From Pararhodobacter sp. (lineage in GTDB: Bacteria; Pseudomonadota; Alphaproteobacteria; Rhodobacterales; Rhodobacteraceae), in assembly GCA_020832665.1 (NCBI GenBank), contig JAFIEG010000018.1, positions 1-60,053 of the forward strand: a stretch of DNA of 60,053 nucleotides, read 5' to 3'. The notes under the pieces were generated by a model. The model searched no databases, was not told the origin of the DNA, and worked only from the letters and a program-made list of their open reading frames with translations. Shown here piece after piece: positions 8,221-15,466 of the stretch; position 1 is the stretch's first letter; each line of letters opens with the position of its first letter. The translations under genes and the position numbers were made by a program.

Positions 8221-8859
8221 TCACGAGGGCTGTCCCGCCAGCAATACCGCTGTCTCATGAACCATCGGCTTGAATCCAAGACGCAGCACTTCGACGATCG
8301 GCTTGGGTGTCAGCAGCCCGACCGTGCCGGTTACCGATGTTTCTCGCACCGTGTAGCCGTCAAAGCCCCAGTTCATCTGCCGCCCATTCCAGATCAGCAC
8401 GGCTTGATTGCCATCTGCGAAGATTGTGCCGTCGGGTAGATCCGCGACCTGAGCGCTGTGAACCGGCTTGCGCCCCTTCCGATCGATCCGGTTTGCGTGC
8501 AGCGTTCTGTCGATGCTCTTTGGGAGTGTCCGGCCAGGCTCGGGGTCACCATGCGCCCGGCGCCAGTATTCCGTGAACTCCCGGTAACGTGAGCGCCTGC
8601 ATTCGGCACAGGGCCGGTGACCGGCGGCGAATGCGGTGGCTTCATCGAGGAAGAAGAGCTCGGTATATCTGCCGGGCGCCATGATCTCTCGCCGCCGCTC
8701 CTTGAAGTTGAGCGTGCAGGTGACCCAGTTCTGGTGCACATGGGTCCGGGTGATATTTCGTTCGCCGTCATGCAGGATGCCCCTGTTTCCCATAAGGCTG
8801 CCTTTCGCGGCCACTGCGTGAAAACAGCCGAAGGGATCGACACGGTTCTGGTGAGGCAT
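8221..8859 (-). CDS. conserved hypothetical protein with HRPCAECR motif
   Basis: A 212-residue protein. The first two thirds resemble a conserved hypothetical family that I recall from alphaproteobacteria (NRVDPFG near the start, MAPGRYTELFFLDEATAFAAGHRPCAECRR at about 60-89, quoted here in parts only as MAPGRYTELFFLDE and HRPCAECR). The Cys-x-x-Cys-Arg arrangement recalls metal-binding segments of the Ada-N type, but no function can be assigned. The ATG at 8859 is preferred because family similarity begins there. The gene lies between the SDR and the second AraC gene and has no obvious link to the catabolic pathway. Confidence 0.7.
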   Translation of the reverse strand: MPHQNRVDPFGCFHAVAAKGSLMGNRGILHDGERNITRTHVHQNWVTCTLNFKERRREIMAPGRYTELFFLDEATAFAAGHRPCAECRRSRYREFTEYWRRAHGDPEPGRTLPKSIDRTLHANRIDRKGRKPVHSAQVADLPDGTIFADGNQAVLIWNGRQMNWGFDGYTVRETSVTGTVGLLTPKPIVEVLRLGFKPMVHETAVLLAGQPS

Positions 8860-8869
8860 GCCGGGCTCC

Positions 8870-9157
8870 TTACATCTGCGCCTGGCGCTGCGCACGCTTG
8901 AAGAAGTGCCGCGTCGCCTGCTCGCGGGCGTCCTTGTCGGTCATGACGATATTGCGCATCTCGTTATCTTGCTGGAACTGCTTGACCATCCCATGGAACT
9001 GGATGCTTGAGAAGGCATTGCCGCATGAGCATTGGCCGGCCCCTGTTCCGTCCCGGCGCTGGTGATGTGAGCGCCCCGACAGCGTCGATGTGCCAAGGTG
9101 GGTGAGTGAGAATCCACAATGGAAGGCGGTCACATCGTCAAGCCCAATCAAGGACAT
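8870..9157 (-). CDS. small hypothetical protein
   Basis: A possible 95-residue protein ending 10 bases before the start of the downstream hypothetical gene, so the two could be co-transcribed. It contains a CSCGN segment near residues 43-47 and a charged, helical C-terminus (TDKDAREQATRHFFKRAQ). No family is recognised. It could be a real small gene or a chance frame; the tight spacing favours a gene. Confidence 0.4.
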   Translation of the reverse strand: MSLIGLDDVTAFHCGFSLTHLGTSTLSGRSHHQRRDGTGAGQCSCGNAFSSIQFHGMVKQFQQDNEMRNIVMTDKDAREQATRHFFKRAQRQAQM

Positions 9158-9179
9158 GGCCAAGTCCCCGATCGCTGCA

Positions 9180-10253
9180 CTATTTCCTGTATCGTTTCGT
9201 TATCGACGGAAGTTCGCCGAAGCGTCGACGATAAAGCGCCGAGAATCGCCCAACATTATTGAATCCCCACTTTACAGCGATATCCGTGATTGATTCCGAA
9301 CTGTTATTATCAAGCAAATCCATACGGGCGCGATCAAGCCGGCAATTCCTCAAAACCTCCATTGGAGTGGTCTGTCGAAAACGACGAAAACTTTCATACA
9401 GGCTTCGAACACTTGTTCCCGACAGCTTTGCTAGGTCCGAGACAGAAATATCAGACTCGGCGTGGCTGCGAATATACTCTTCGGCGATCCGCACGGATCG
9501 TGGAGCAATTGCTTTTGAAGGAGCAAGTAATCTGGCAGAAAAATTGTGGGGAAACCGCATCAGAAGAAGAGACATGACAGTTTCTTCAAGCTGCCTTCTC
9601 CCAATCGGGCTTCTGAAAAATGAATACCCCTGTTCAATTTCCTTGCTGGCGAATTGAAGAATGCGGTGATATTCGGCGCTGACATCCGACAGGGCATCGG
9701 GATCCAGCAGAAATTCGATTGGTTCATTCACCTCATCATGCAGCAGATGGGATAGCTGCTGAGTCAGGGCGGCACGCTCGATTTTGGTGACGAACTGACC
9801 GCATTCGGGCGTCCAGCGCATGCGCAGGCGCAGCGTTGGCGAACTGATCGCCGTCAACCCAGGCGCCACCGCCACTTCGTTGCGCCCGATCATGGTGCTG
9901 CAGGGGCCACCCTGCGCCGTATGAACCATGAACCAGCGTTCCGGTTCTCCGGCATCGATTTCGACAGCTTCCCCGTAGGTTACATAGCTGTAGGTTATCC
10001 GGTCCAGCTCGGCGAGTGTTTGAAGGAACGACAGTTTCCGCCCACGCCCAGTGTAGTCGATCGTGTGCCGGCAGAATACCTTGCCGACCCGTTCACAGGC
10101 CTCGTCGATGTCGCTTGTCGAAAAGTGAAGGTGTTGCGACAGGGGCAGCGCCGCGTCCGCATCGCGGGGCCTTGTGGGTACGAAGCGACTTTTCTGCACG
10201 ATCGGAACACTCCCTGCACAGAATGGATAGACCGCGAAACGCAACGCGCGCAT
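9180..10253 (-). CDS. second AraC-family transcriptional regulator
   Basis: A 357-residue regulator of the same architecture as the one at 5996 but clearly diverged. The N-terminal region holds the ligand-binding-like domain (ELDRITYSYVTYGEAVEID, APGLTAISSPTLRLRM). The C-terminus has two helix-turn-helix units (ISVSDLAKLSGTSVRSLYESF and ITDIAVKWGFNNVGRFSALY). It is divergent from the cupin-led operon and probably controls it. GC and codon use are lower than in region 1. The start is uncertain, because the first ~35 residues are not conserved-looking and a later start is possible. Confidence 0.85.
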   Translation of the reverse strand: MRALRFAVYPFCAGSVPIVQKSRFVPTRPRDADAALPLSQHLHFSTSDIDEACERVGKVFCRHTIDYTGRGRKLSFLQTLAELDRITYSYVTYGEAVEIDAGEPERWFMVHTAQGGPCSTMIGRNEVAVAPGLTAISSPTLRLRMRWTPECGQFVTKIERAALTQQLSHLLHDEVNEPIEFLLDPDALSDVSAEYHRILQFASKEIEQGYSFFRSPIGRRQLEETVMSLLLMRFPHNFSARLLAPSKAIAPRSVRIAEEYIRSHAESDISVSDLAKLSGTSVRSLYESFRRFRQTTPMEVLRNCRLDRARMDLLDNNSSESITDIAVKWGFNNVGRFSALYRRRFGELPSITKRYRK

Positions 10254-10323
10254 CTTTTTCGAGAACAGTCACGGATAAATACTGCCTGTCAAGAAAAATG
10301 AATCTGATCGGTATGTCTTGATT

Positions 10324-10338
10324 ATCTCGCACCGAGAT
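10324..10338. promoter_or_regulatory. inverted repeat in the AraC/cupin divergent promoter region
   Basis: ATCTCG-CAC-CGAGAT is a perfect 6-3-6 inverted repeat located between the divergent AraC (starts 10253) and cupin (starts 10419) genes. It may be an operator. The TATCCGGATA element of the other two promoters is not present here. Confidence 0.35.
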
Positions 10339-10418
10339 TTTCAGGAGGCGGAAAATGCTGCCTTAAAATCAGGCCGAATAAGAGTAACTGCACAGAGAAA
10401 TCAGAAGGGAGATACGAC

Positions 10419-10847
10419 ATGACGTTCAGTAAAGGTCTAATGCCAGCTGACAAAAGCTTTCGGGATCAGGCGTGGAATATTCTGGGCGAGCCTTACAGGC
10501 CCATTCAGATGACGCCCTCATCCTTGCTCTTTCATGCCGAGTTCGCACCCGGCAGCGGCGTTCCCGCCCATATCCACGAAACGCAGGACGAGATCTTGCA
10601 CATTCTTGAGGGGGCAATGCAATTCGAGATGGAAGGGCAAACCATCATCGCAGGCAAGGGGGACACGGTGACCCTGCCGATGGGCATTGCGCATGCGCTG
10701 TTCAACCGCTCATCCGCCCGTGCCGAAGCGCTGGTTGTCGTTTCACCAACTGGAAAGTTCCATGACTACATGGCGGCCATCTCGGGCCTGACCGACCCGA
10801 CAGAAGTGATCCGCCTTGGTGCGGAACACGAGATCACATTCGTCTGA
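10419..10847 (+). CDS. cupin-domain protein
   Basis: A 142-residue single-domain cupin. Motif 1 is seen as HIHETQDEILHILEG with H51, H53 and E58, and motif 2 contains H92 (MGIAHALFN), so the usual metal site appears intact. Small cupins of this type act as dioxygenases, isomerases or binding proteins. Here it is the first gene of an operon that continues with the SnoaL-like protein, monooxygenase, esterase and flavin reductase, so it probably acts on a pathway intermediate. The ATG has an AAGGGAGA ribosome site upstream. The exact reaction is unknown. Confidence 0.85.
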   Translation: MTFSKGLMPADKSFRDQAWNILGEPYRPIQMTPSSLLFHAEFAPGSGVPAHIHETQDEILHILEGAMQFEMEGQTIIAGKGDTVTLPMGIAHALFNRSSARAEALVVVSPTGKFHDYMAAISGLTDPTEVIRLGAEHEITFV

Positions 10848-10953
10848 GCGATCCGGCTCAAGGATCATCCCAAGCAACAAGACAGACCCTGGCGCGCGGC
10901 GATTGGCTGCTGTGCCCGGGCTCTGGCTGGCCGAAAACCAACAGGAGAAGAAC

Positions 10954-11355
10954 ATGAGTGTGAAGAACGTAACCGAGGCTTTCTGGAAGGCCCATAACGC
11001 GGGCGATCACGCCGCGCTGAAAGAGGTCATGGCCCAGGATGTCACCTGGACGGTTGTGGGCGGCACCTGCCCTATCGCCAAGACCTATGAAGGTTGGGAC
11101 GGTTTTTTTGGCGAGCTTCTGGGCGGGCTTGGCGAAGCGTTCAAGCCGGGCACCCTGAAGATGCACCTCAAGGGGCTCTATGTCGACGAGGAACAAGGCA
11201 CTGGCGTTCTGCATCTTGAGGAGACGGCCACGCTGCAAAACGGAAACGAGATCGCGCTGGAGATTGTCGATGTGATCACGGTGCGCGACGGCAAGATTGT
11301 CGCCGTGCGCGAGGTCATGGACCTTGCCGCCGTGAACAAAGCGTTCGGCTTTTGA
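10954..11355 (+). CDS. SnoaL-like/NTF2-fold protein
   Basis: A 133-residue protein of the SnoaL-like (NTF2 fold) superfamily: an N-terminal helix (VTEAFWKAHNAGDHAALKEVM) followed by the cone-shaped beta sheet, with conserved-looking DVTWTV and DVITVRDGKIVAVREVMD segments. Members include cofactor-free oxygenases, cyclases and isomerases. In iif (indole) and iac (indole-acetate) clusters a protein of this class sits next to the flavin oxygenase and acts on an oxidised indole, which is the basis for the pathway guess. The ATG at 10954 follows an AGGAGAAG ribosome site. It is 11 bases upstream of the monooxygenase gene, clearly in the same operon. Confidence 0.85.
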   Translation: MSVKNVTEAFWKAHNAGDHAALKEVMAQDVTWTVVGGTCPIAKTYEGWDGFFGELLGGLGEAFKPGTLKMHLKGLYVDEEQGTGVLHLEETATLQNGNEIALEIVDVITVRDGKIVAVREVMDLAAVNKAFGF

Positions 11356-11366
11356 GGGAGAGTGCC

Positions 11367-12560
11367 ATGACGATTGCCTTTCGCCACTCCGAGATCGCAA
11401 CGTTGATGGCCCGGGTTCATGAGATCGGCCCGGTGCTGCGTGACAATGCTGCCCAGGCCGACCGTGACCGCCGCGTGCCAGAAGCCACTATCGCGGCGCT
11501 GGAGCAGGCCGGGGTGTTTGGCATCAACACGCTGGCCGCCAATGGCGGGCACGAGACCGGCGCGCGGGCGTTGCTGGATGTGACCACCGCGATCGGCACC
11601 TATTGCCCCAACGCAGCCTGGATCACCGTCATTTCAAGCGTATCGTCCTTGTTGCCGATGCGCTTTCCGGCCTCGGTTCAGGATCGGATATTCAAGGATC
11701 GCAAGCCCGTGCGCATGGCTTCGGTCATTGTCAGCGCTGGAAACAGCATCGCTTTGCGTGATGGCGATGGGTACCGCATCACCGGCGAATGGCCTTTTGG
11801 TTCGAATATACTCAATTCGGAATGGGCAATCGGCGTTGTGCAGATCAAGCAGAGCGCCGATGCCGAACCGCAGCCCGGTTTCATGGTGATGCACCGCGAT
11901 CAATTCACCATCAAGGATACCTGGTTCACGATCGGCATGCGCGGCACCGGCAGCAACAACTTTCTAGCGCAAGACCAATGGGTACCCGCCGATCAGGTGA
12001 TCGGCGCCGGTGTGCTGGTGGGGCCCGGGCAGGAAAGCGCGGCCGAGGCGCATTTCCTGCAACGCCTTACCCCGCTGTCGATGTTTCCCACAGTCATCCT
12101 GTCCGGCCCGCTGGGGGCGGCAAAGGCCGCCCTGTCGCTGACCGCGCAGGCGGCGGAAAAGCGTGGCATCACCTATTCGAAATACCACCCACAGAGCTCG
12201 TCGGGGGTTTTCGTGCATGGGGTTGGCGCGGCGCGAGCCAAGATCGAAGCCGCCGAAATGAGCCTGCAGCGCGCGGCTGACATGATTGACGCGGCCGCTG
12301 CAGGGACTGTGCCGCTGTCACCGACCGAGCGCGCGCATATCCGCAATCTTTGTGCCCATGCCGCGCAGAATTTGGCCGACGCCATGAACGATATTGCCTG
12401 GCTACACGGCACGGCCACCTTTTCCGAGGCAAATCCGATCGGCCGGTTGTGGCGCGATGTGAACACCGGCGTGCGTCATGCCATCGCCGCCAGCCCGCTG
12501 GGTTATGAGATCGGCGGCGCGGGGTATCTGGGTATCGAGCCACCCTCTCCCCTGGTGTGA
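11367..12560 (+). CDS. acyl-CoA-dehydrogenase-fold flavin-dependent monooxygenase
   Basis: A 397-residue oxygenase component of a two-component flavin monooxygenase with the acyl-CoA dehydrogenase fold (relatives HsaA, HpaB-type D1/C2, IacA, IifC). Visible segments are the N-terminal helical domain (VPEATIAALEQAGVFGI), the central beta domain (GYRITGEWPFGSNILNSEWA, TWFTIGMRGTGSNNF) and the C-terminal four-helix bundle with WLHGTATFSEANPIGRLWRD, typical of the monooxygenase branch rather than true dehydrogenases. It should use reduced flavin from the reductase at 13971 to hydroxylate an aromatic or indole-type ring. The ATG at 11367 has GAGGGAG upstream. It overlaps nothing but is tightly spaced (4 bases) to the esterase gene. 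Confidence 0.85.
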   Translation: MTIAFRHSEIATLMARVHEIGPVLRDNAAQADRDRRVPEATIAALEQAGVFGINTLAANGGHETGARALLDVTTAIGTYCPNAAWITVISSVSSLLPMRFPASVQDRIFKDRKPVRMASVIVSAGNSIALRDGDGYRITGEWPFGSNILNSEWAIGVVQIKQSADAEPQPGFMVMHRDQFTIKDTWFTIGMRGTGSNNFLAQDQWVPADQVIGAGVLVGPGQESAAEAHFLQRLTPLSMFPTVILSGPLGAAKAALSLTAQAAEKRGITYSKYHPQSSSGVFVHGVGAARAKIEAAEMSLQRAADMIDAAAAGTVPLSPTERAHIRNLCAHAAQNLADAMNDIAWLHGTATFSEANPIGRLWRDVNTGVRHAIAASPLGYEIGGAGYLGIEPPSPLV

Positions 12561-12564
12561 GGCC

Positions 12565-13971
12565 ATGACCAAGAAAGAAAGCCAAGCCCGGGGTGGGATT
12601 GTCACCCCACCCCGGGCCGGGTTGCGCAGAGATGGGCTGCAAGGGCAACTGCGTGACGGTGTCGAATGCTGGTATGGCCTTCGTTATGGTGCCCTGTCCG
12701 ATTCCGCCAACCCGCGCTCGGCTCTGGTTCCCTGCACGGGTCAGATGGCGGTGGATGATCTGACAGAGGTGCCGGTCTTCGCGCAATTGCCCAGCAGGCT
12801 GGAAAGCCTCATGGGCCCCGGGATCAGGGACAACCCGCAAGACGTGAATGCGTTTTACCTGAATGTCTGGGCGCCCGCCGGGGCCGATGGCCTGCCGGTT
12901 CTTGTCTTTCTTCATGGCGGCGCCTGGGCAAGCGGCGGCGGGTCAGCACGCTGGTATCGCGGCGCGCAGCTGGCAAAGGAAGGGGTGGTGGTTGTCACCC
13001 TGAGTTATCGTCTGGGACCGGCGGGGCATTTTGCTGATACCCCCGATGACGGCCTGCACCGCCCGATGGGTGACTTGCTTGCCGCGCTGCGCTGGGTTCA
13101 GGACCGGATCGCCGGTTTCGGCGGCGACCCCGCCCGCGTTACCCTCGCAGGCCAGTCGGCGGGTGCCTGGTATGGCTGGGCCCTGGCGGGTTATCCGCCG
13201 GCAAGGGGGCTTTTCGACCGTGCGGCACTTCTGAGCGTCCCAGCGATCACCCCTTGGACACGCGAAGAACGCCAGGCCATTGCCCTGACAGCCGAGCGGC
13301 ATGCGACGGCGCTTGCCCGGAATGGAACCGACATGACGCAAGCCTGGCTTCTGGCCGGTGTCCGCGCGCTGTCCGAGCGGCCACATCTGCCCGGCACCAT
13401 ACCGCCCATGTATTTGCCAACCTGGCCAGATGCCCCGGCCCCCGAAGTTGCGGAGAGGCATGTATCGGCAGTCTATGTGCGCATGACGGCGCATGAGATG
13501 TCGGCCTTTCTGCCTTCGCAGACCACGCCGGAACAGGAAGCTGGCCTTCTTTCCGCCCTGCGCGAAGGTACCCCGGCCGATTTGCCGCTTGCAAATGGCG
13601 CGCCGGATTGGTCCGCGGCGCGCGCAGAGATTGTGGCGCGCGCGACCTGGCAGGCTTTCGGCTGCTTTGCAAATGAGATCGGCAAGGCAGTGCAGGGCCG
13701 GTGCGCACTGGTCCAGCGGGGTTTTTCGGCGCTTTCAGGCGGGCCTGACAGCCCGGGCGCCACTCACTGCGTTGATCTGCCGTTTCAGTTCGGAAACCTG
13801 GAAGACTGGCATGACGCACCCATGCTGAACGGTTGGGACATTATGCAGTTCGATACCCTGAGCCGGCAAGTCCGCAAGGACCTTGCAGATTTCGCAAAGG
13901 GGCATGCACAAGCCTCGTGGGAAAGGCATGGCGAAGGATTCGGCCCCAAACAGCAAGAGGATATCGCGTGA
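12565..13971 (+). CDS. type B carboxylesterase
   Basis: A 468-residue alpha/beta hydrolase of the carboxylesterase type B family. The oxyanion-hole motif is HGGAW (117-121) and the nucleophile serine is S198 in GQSAG. The segment QDVNAFYLNVWAP (92-104) is the counterpart of the usual EDCLYLN motif but lacks its Glu and Cys. It hydrolyses carboxyl esters, amides or lactones; the substrate is unknown. Its position between an oxygenase and its likely flavin reductase, with a 4-base gap upstream and a stop/start overlap downstream, makes it a true member of the operon. It could open a lactone or ester made by the monooxygenase. Confidence 0.85.
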   Translation: MTKKESQARGGIVTPPRAGLRRDGLQGQLRDGVECWYGLRYGALSDSANPRSALVPCTGQMAVDDLTEVPVFAQLPSRLESLMGPGIRDNPQDVNAFYLNVWAPAGADGLPVLVFLHGGAWASGGGSARWYRGAQLAKEGVVVVTLSYRLGPAGHFADTPDDGLHRPMGDLLAALRWVQDRIAGFGGDPARVTLAGQSAGAWYGWALAGYPPARGLFDRAALLSVPAITPWTREERQAIALTAERHATALARNGTDMTQAWLLAGVRALSERPHLPGTIPPMYLPTWPDAPAPEVAERHVSAVYVRMTAHEMSAFLPSQTTPEQEAGLLSALREGTPADLPLANGAPDWSAARAEIVARATWQAFGCFANEIGKAVQGRCALVQRGFSALSGGPDSPGATHCVDLPFQFGNLEDWHDAPMLNGWDIMQFDTLSRQVRKDLADFAKGHAQASWERHGEGFGPKQQEDIA

Positions 13972-14492
13972 TGGCGTTGGCGAATGATCTGATCGCCGCG
14001 TTTTGCCAGGCGTTCAGGATGCACCCCATGGGTGTTTCCGTTATCTCGGCCATGACCGAAGATGGCCCGCAGGCATTGACCGTAAGTTCCTTGATCTCGA
14101 TAAGCGCCACGCCGCCACTCGTCGCGTTTTCCTTGTCCGGGCAATCGGTCCGTTCAGCGGCGATACTGACGGCTGAAACGGTCGTTGTGCATTTCCCTCG
14201 GCCTGCCGATCAGCAACTTGCGCAACTCTGCGCGACACCTGGTGCCAATCGTTTTGACGGCTCGCATCGATGGGAACTTCTGGAAACCGGAGAACCGAGA
14301 TTCACCGAGGTAGCAACCTGGTTTCGCGCAAGCCTGGAAAGGCAACTGCCGCTCGAAAACGCTACCCTGGTGATAGCCAGATTGCGGGAAGGGGCAGCCC
14401 CTGATTCAGAGTGCTCGGCAGGCGAGCCATCGCTGGTCTATGTGAACAGAGGTTGGCACCATGTAGCCGTCGATCATTCCCGGCATCCATAG
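13971..14492 (+). CDS. flavin reductase (HpaC-like)
   Basis: A 173-residue protein of the flavin reductase domain family (HpaC/IacG/IifD type). Family segments are MGVSVISAMTEDGPQALTVSSLISIS (about 20-45), PPLVAFSLS and the late GWHHVAV end. It reduces free FMN or FAD with NAD(P)H for use by a partner monooxygenase. The ATG overlaps the esterase stop codon (TGATG), indicating translational coupling. It is the only flavin reductase in the window, so it may supply both the monooxygenase at 11367 and the StyA-like enzyme at 4441. It ends the operon. Confidence 0.85.
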   Translation: MALANDLIAAFCQAFRMHPMGVSVISAMTEDGPQALTVSSLISISATPPLVAFSLSGQSVRSAAILTAETVVVHFPRPADQQLAQLCATPGANRFDGSHRWELLETGEPRFTEVATWFRASLERQLPLENATLVIARLREGAAPDSECSAGEPSLVYVNRGWHHVAVDHSRHP

Positions 14493-14647
14493 ATGCTGAT
14501 TTTTTTCAAAGCCGGATCCTACGCGAAAGGTTGCAGTCGAGAACTGCGGCTTCTGGGCACAGAACCGGAACCGAAGACGCGCTCCGATCCCGCCGCCAAA
14601 CATTGCCATCTGATCACTGCGCCATTGCGGTACGTCTGAAAAGACTG

Positions 14648-14881
14648 CCTTCACAGGCGAGATCAGGTGTGTTCCGGCGATTCGCCAGGCAAACCAAGGT
14701 TCCCGATGACATCAGGATGCTGGACACCAGGGCGGGCGCGATCACCGAGGCGAGGACGAAACGCGCGTCACACTACGACCTGCGCGATGCCGCTGGCCAC
14801 CGCCAGCTTTCCACCACCGATCGCTACGCCAGAGACAGATCGGCGGGCAGCAGCAAGGTGCTGAAACTCCGCCGCTCGTGA
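14648..14881 (+). pseudogene. tyrosine recombinase (integrase) C-terminal remnant
   Basis: A frame of about 75 codons resembles the C-terminus of phage-type tyrosine integrases: an MLDTRAGAITEA segment, an AAGH box (DAAGHRQLSTTDRY) containing the catalytic His and Tyr, and a KVLKLRR end. The catalytic arm with the first arginine and the whole N-terminal region are missing, so it is a broken gene. It lies between the catabolic operon and the mobilization genes and may be a scar of the element that brought either region. Confidence 0.6.
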
Positions 14882-14938
14882 ACGAAGAAGCAACCTCGTT
14901 CCAACCGCCACACAGGGTTTCGGGCTAAATCGTTGAAA

Positions 14939-14947
14939 AGATGGCGC
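14939..14947. other. candidate left attachment-site core (weak)
   Basis: AGATGGCGC here is identical to 39852-39860, which covers the CCA end of the tRNA-Arg gene at the right end of the element. Only nine bases match, so this may be chance, but the position just left of the mobilization genes is where attL is expected. Confidence 0.25.
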
Positions 14948-15007
14948 ACCTCGACGGAGAAAGTTCGAACACTCTGTTTGAGGCACTAGCCGAGTGGGAA
15001 CGTCATC

Positions 15008-15041
15008 TCGCATCAATAGACGCTAAGCGTCTTAGGTGCGA
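15008..15041. promoter_or_regulatory. nested inverted repeats before mobC (operator or oriT candidate)
   Basis: AGACGC-TAA-GCGTCT (15018-15032) is a perfect inverted repeat. It is enclosed by a second, nearly perfect pair, TCGCAT (15008) and GTGCGA (15036), and overlapped by CTAAG-CGT-CTTAG. The dyad covers the ribosome site of mobC. It fits an autoregulatory site of the relaxosome or the oriT stem that a relaxase recognises. Confidence 0.45.
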
Positions 15042-15043
15042 TC

Positions 15044-15466
15044 ATGACGAATTCGCGCCATAATTTCAATAATATAGCCAAGGATGAGGCGGCGAAGCCG
15101 AAGTATCCGCCGCCGTTCTCGCTGCGCCTGACCTATGAGGAGCGGGCGCGGCTGGATGCCGAACGGGGCGATCAGCCCCTCGGCGCATATATCCGCGAGC
15201 GGTTGTTTGGCGATGATGCTGCACCGCGAAAGCGGCGCGGCAACAGCCCCATTCAGGACAAGGAAGCCCTTGGCCGTGTGATGGGCGCGCTCGGACAGTC
15301 GCGCCTGTCCGCAAATCTGAATCAGCTCGCCAAGGCGGTGAACACGGGCTCCCTGCCCGTGACACCGGAAACCGAGGCGGAGCTGAAGCAAGCCTGCCGC
15401 GAAGTCTCTGAAATCCGCGACGTGCTTATGCGGGCGCTCGGCAAGAACCCGGAGCGCGCGCCATGA
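15044..15466 (+). CDS. mobC: MobC-like relaxosome accessory protein
   Basis: A 140-residue plasmid mobilization relaxosome protein. The N-terminal half has the ribbon-helix-helix-like start (PFSLRLTYEERARLD) and the C-terminal half the MobC signature LGQSRLSANLNQLAKAVNTG (about 91-110). MobC proteins bind oriT and help open the DNA for the relaxase. The stop codon overlaps the relaxase start by four bases, the typical mobCA arrangement. A strong palindrome covers its translation start region. Confidence 0.85.
   Translation: MTNSRHNFNNIAKDEAAKPKYPPPFSLRLTYEERARLDAERGDQPLGAYIRERLFGDDAAPRKRRGNSPIQDKEALGRVMGALGQSRLSANLNQLAKAVNTGSLPVTPETEAELKQACREVSEIRDVLMRALGKNPERAP

Noticed and set aside
14939-14970. 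Degenerate second tRNA gene at the left boundary
   Set aside because: AGATGGCGC and GTTCGAAC resemble tRNA 3' parts, but spacing is wrong and no acceptor or anticodon stem can be formed.
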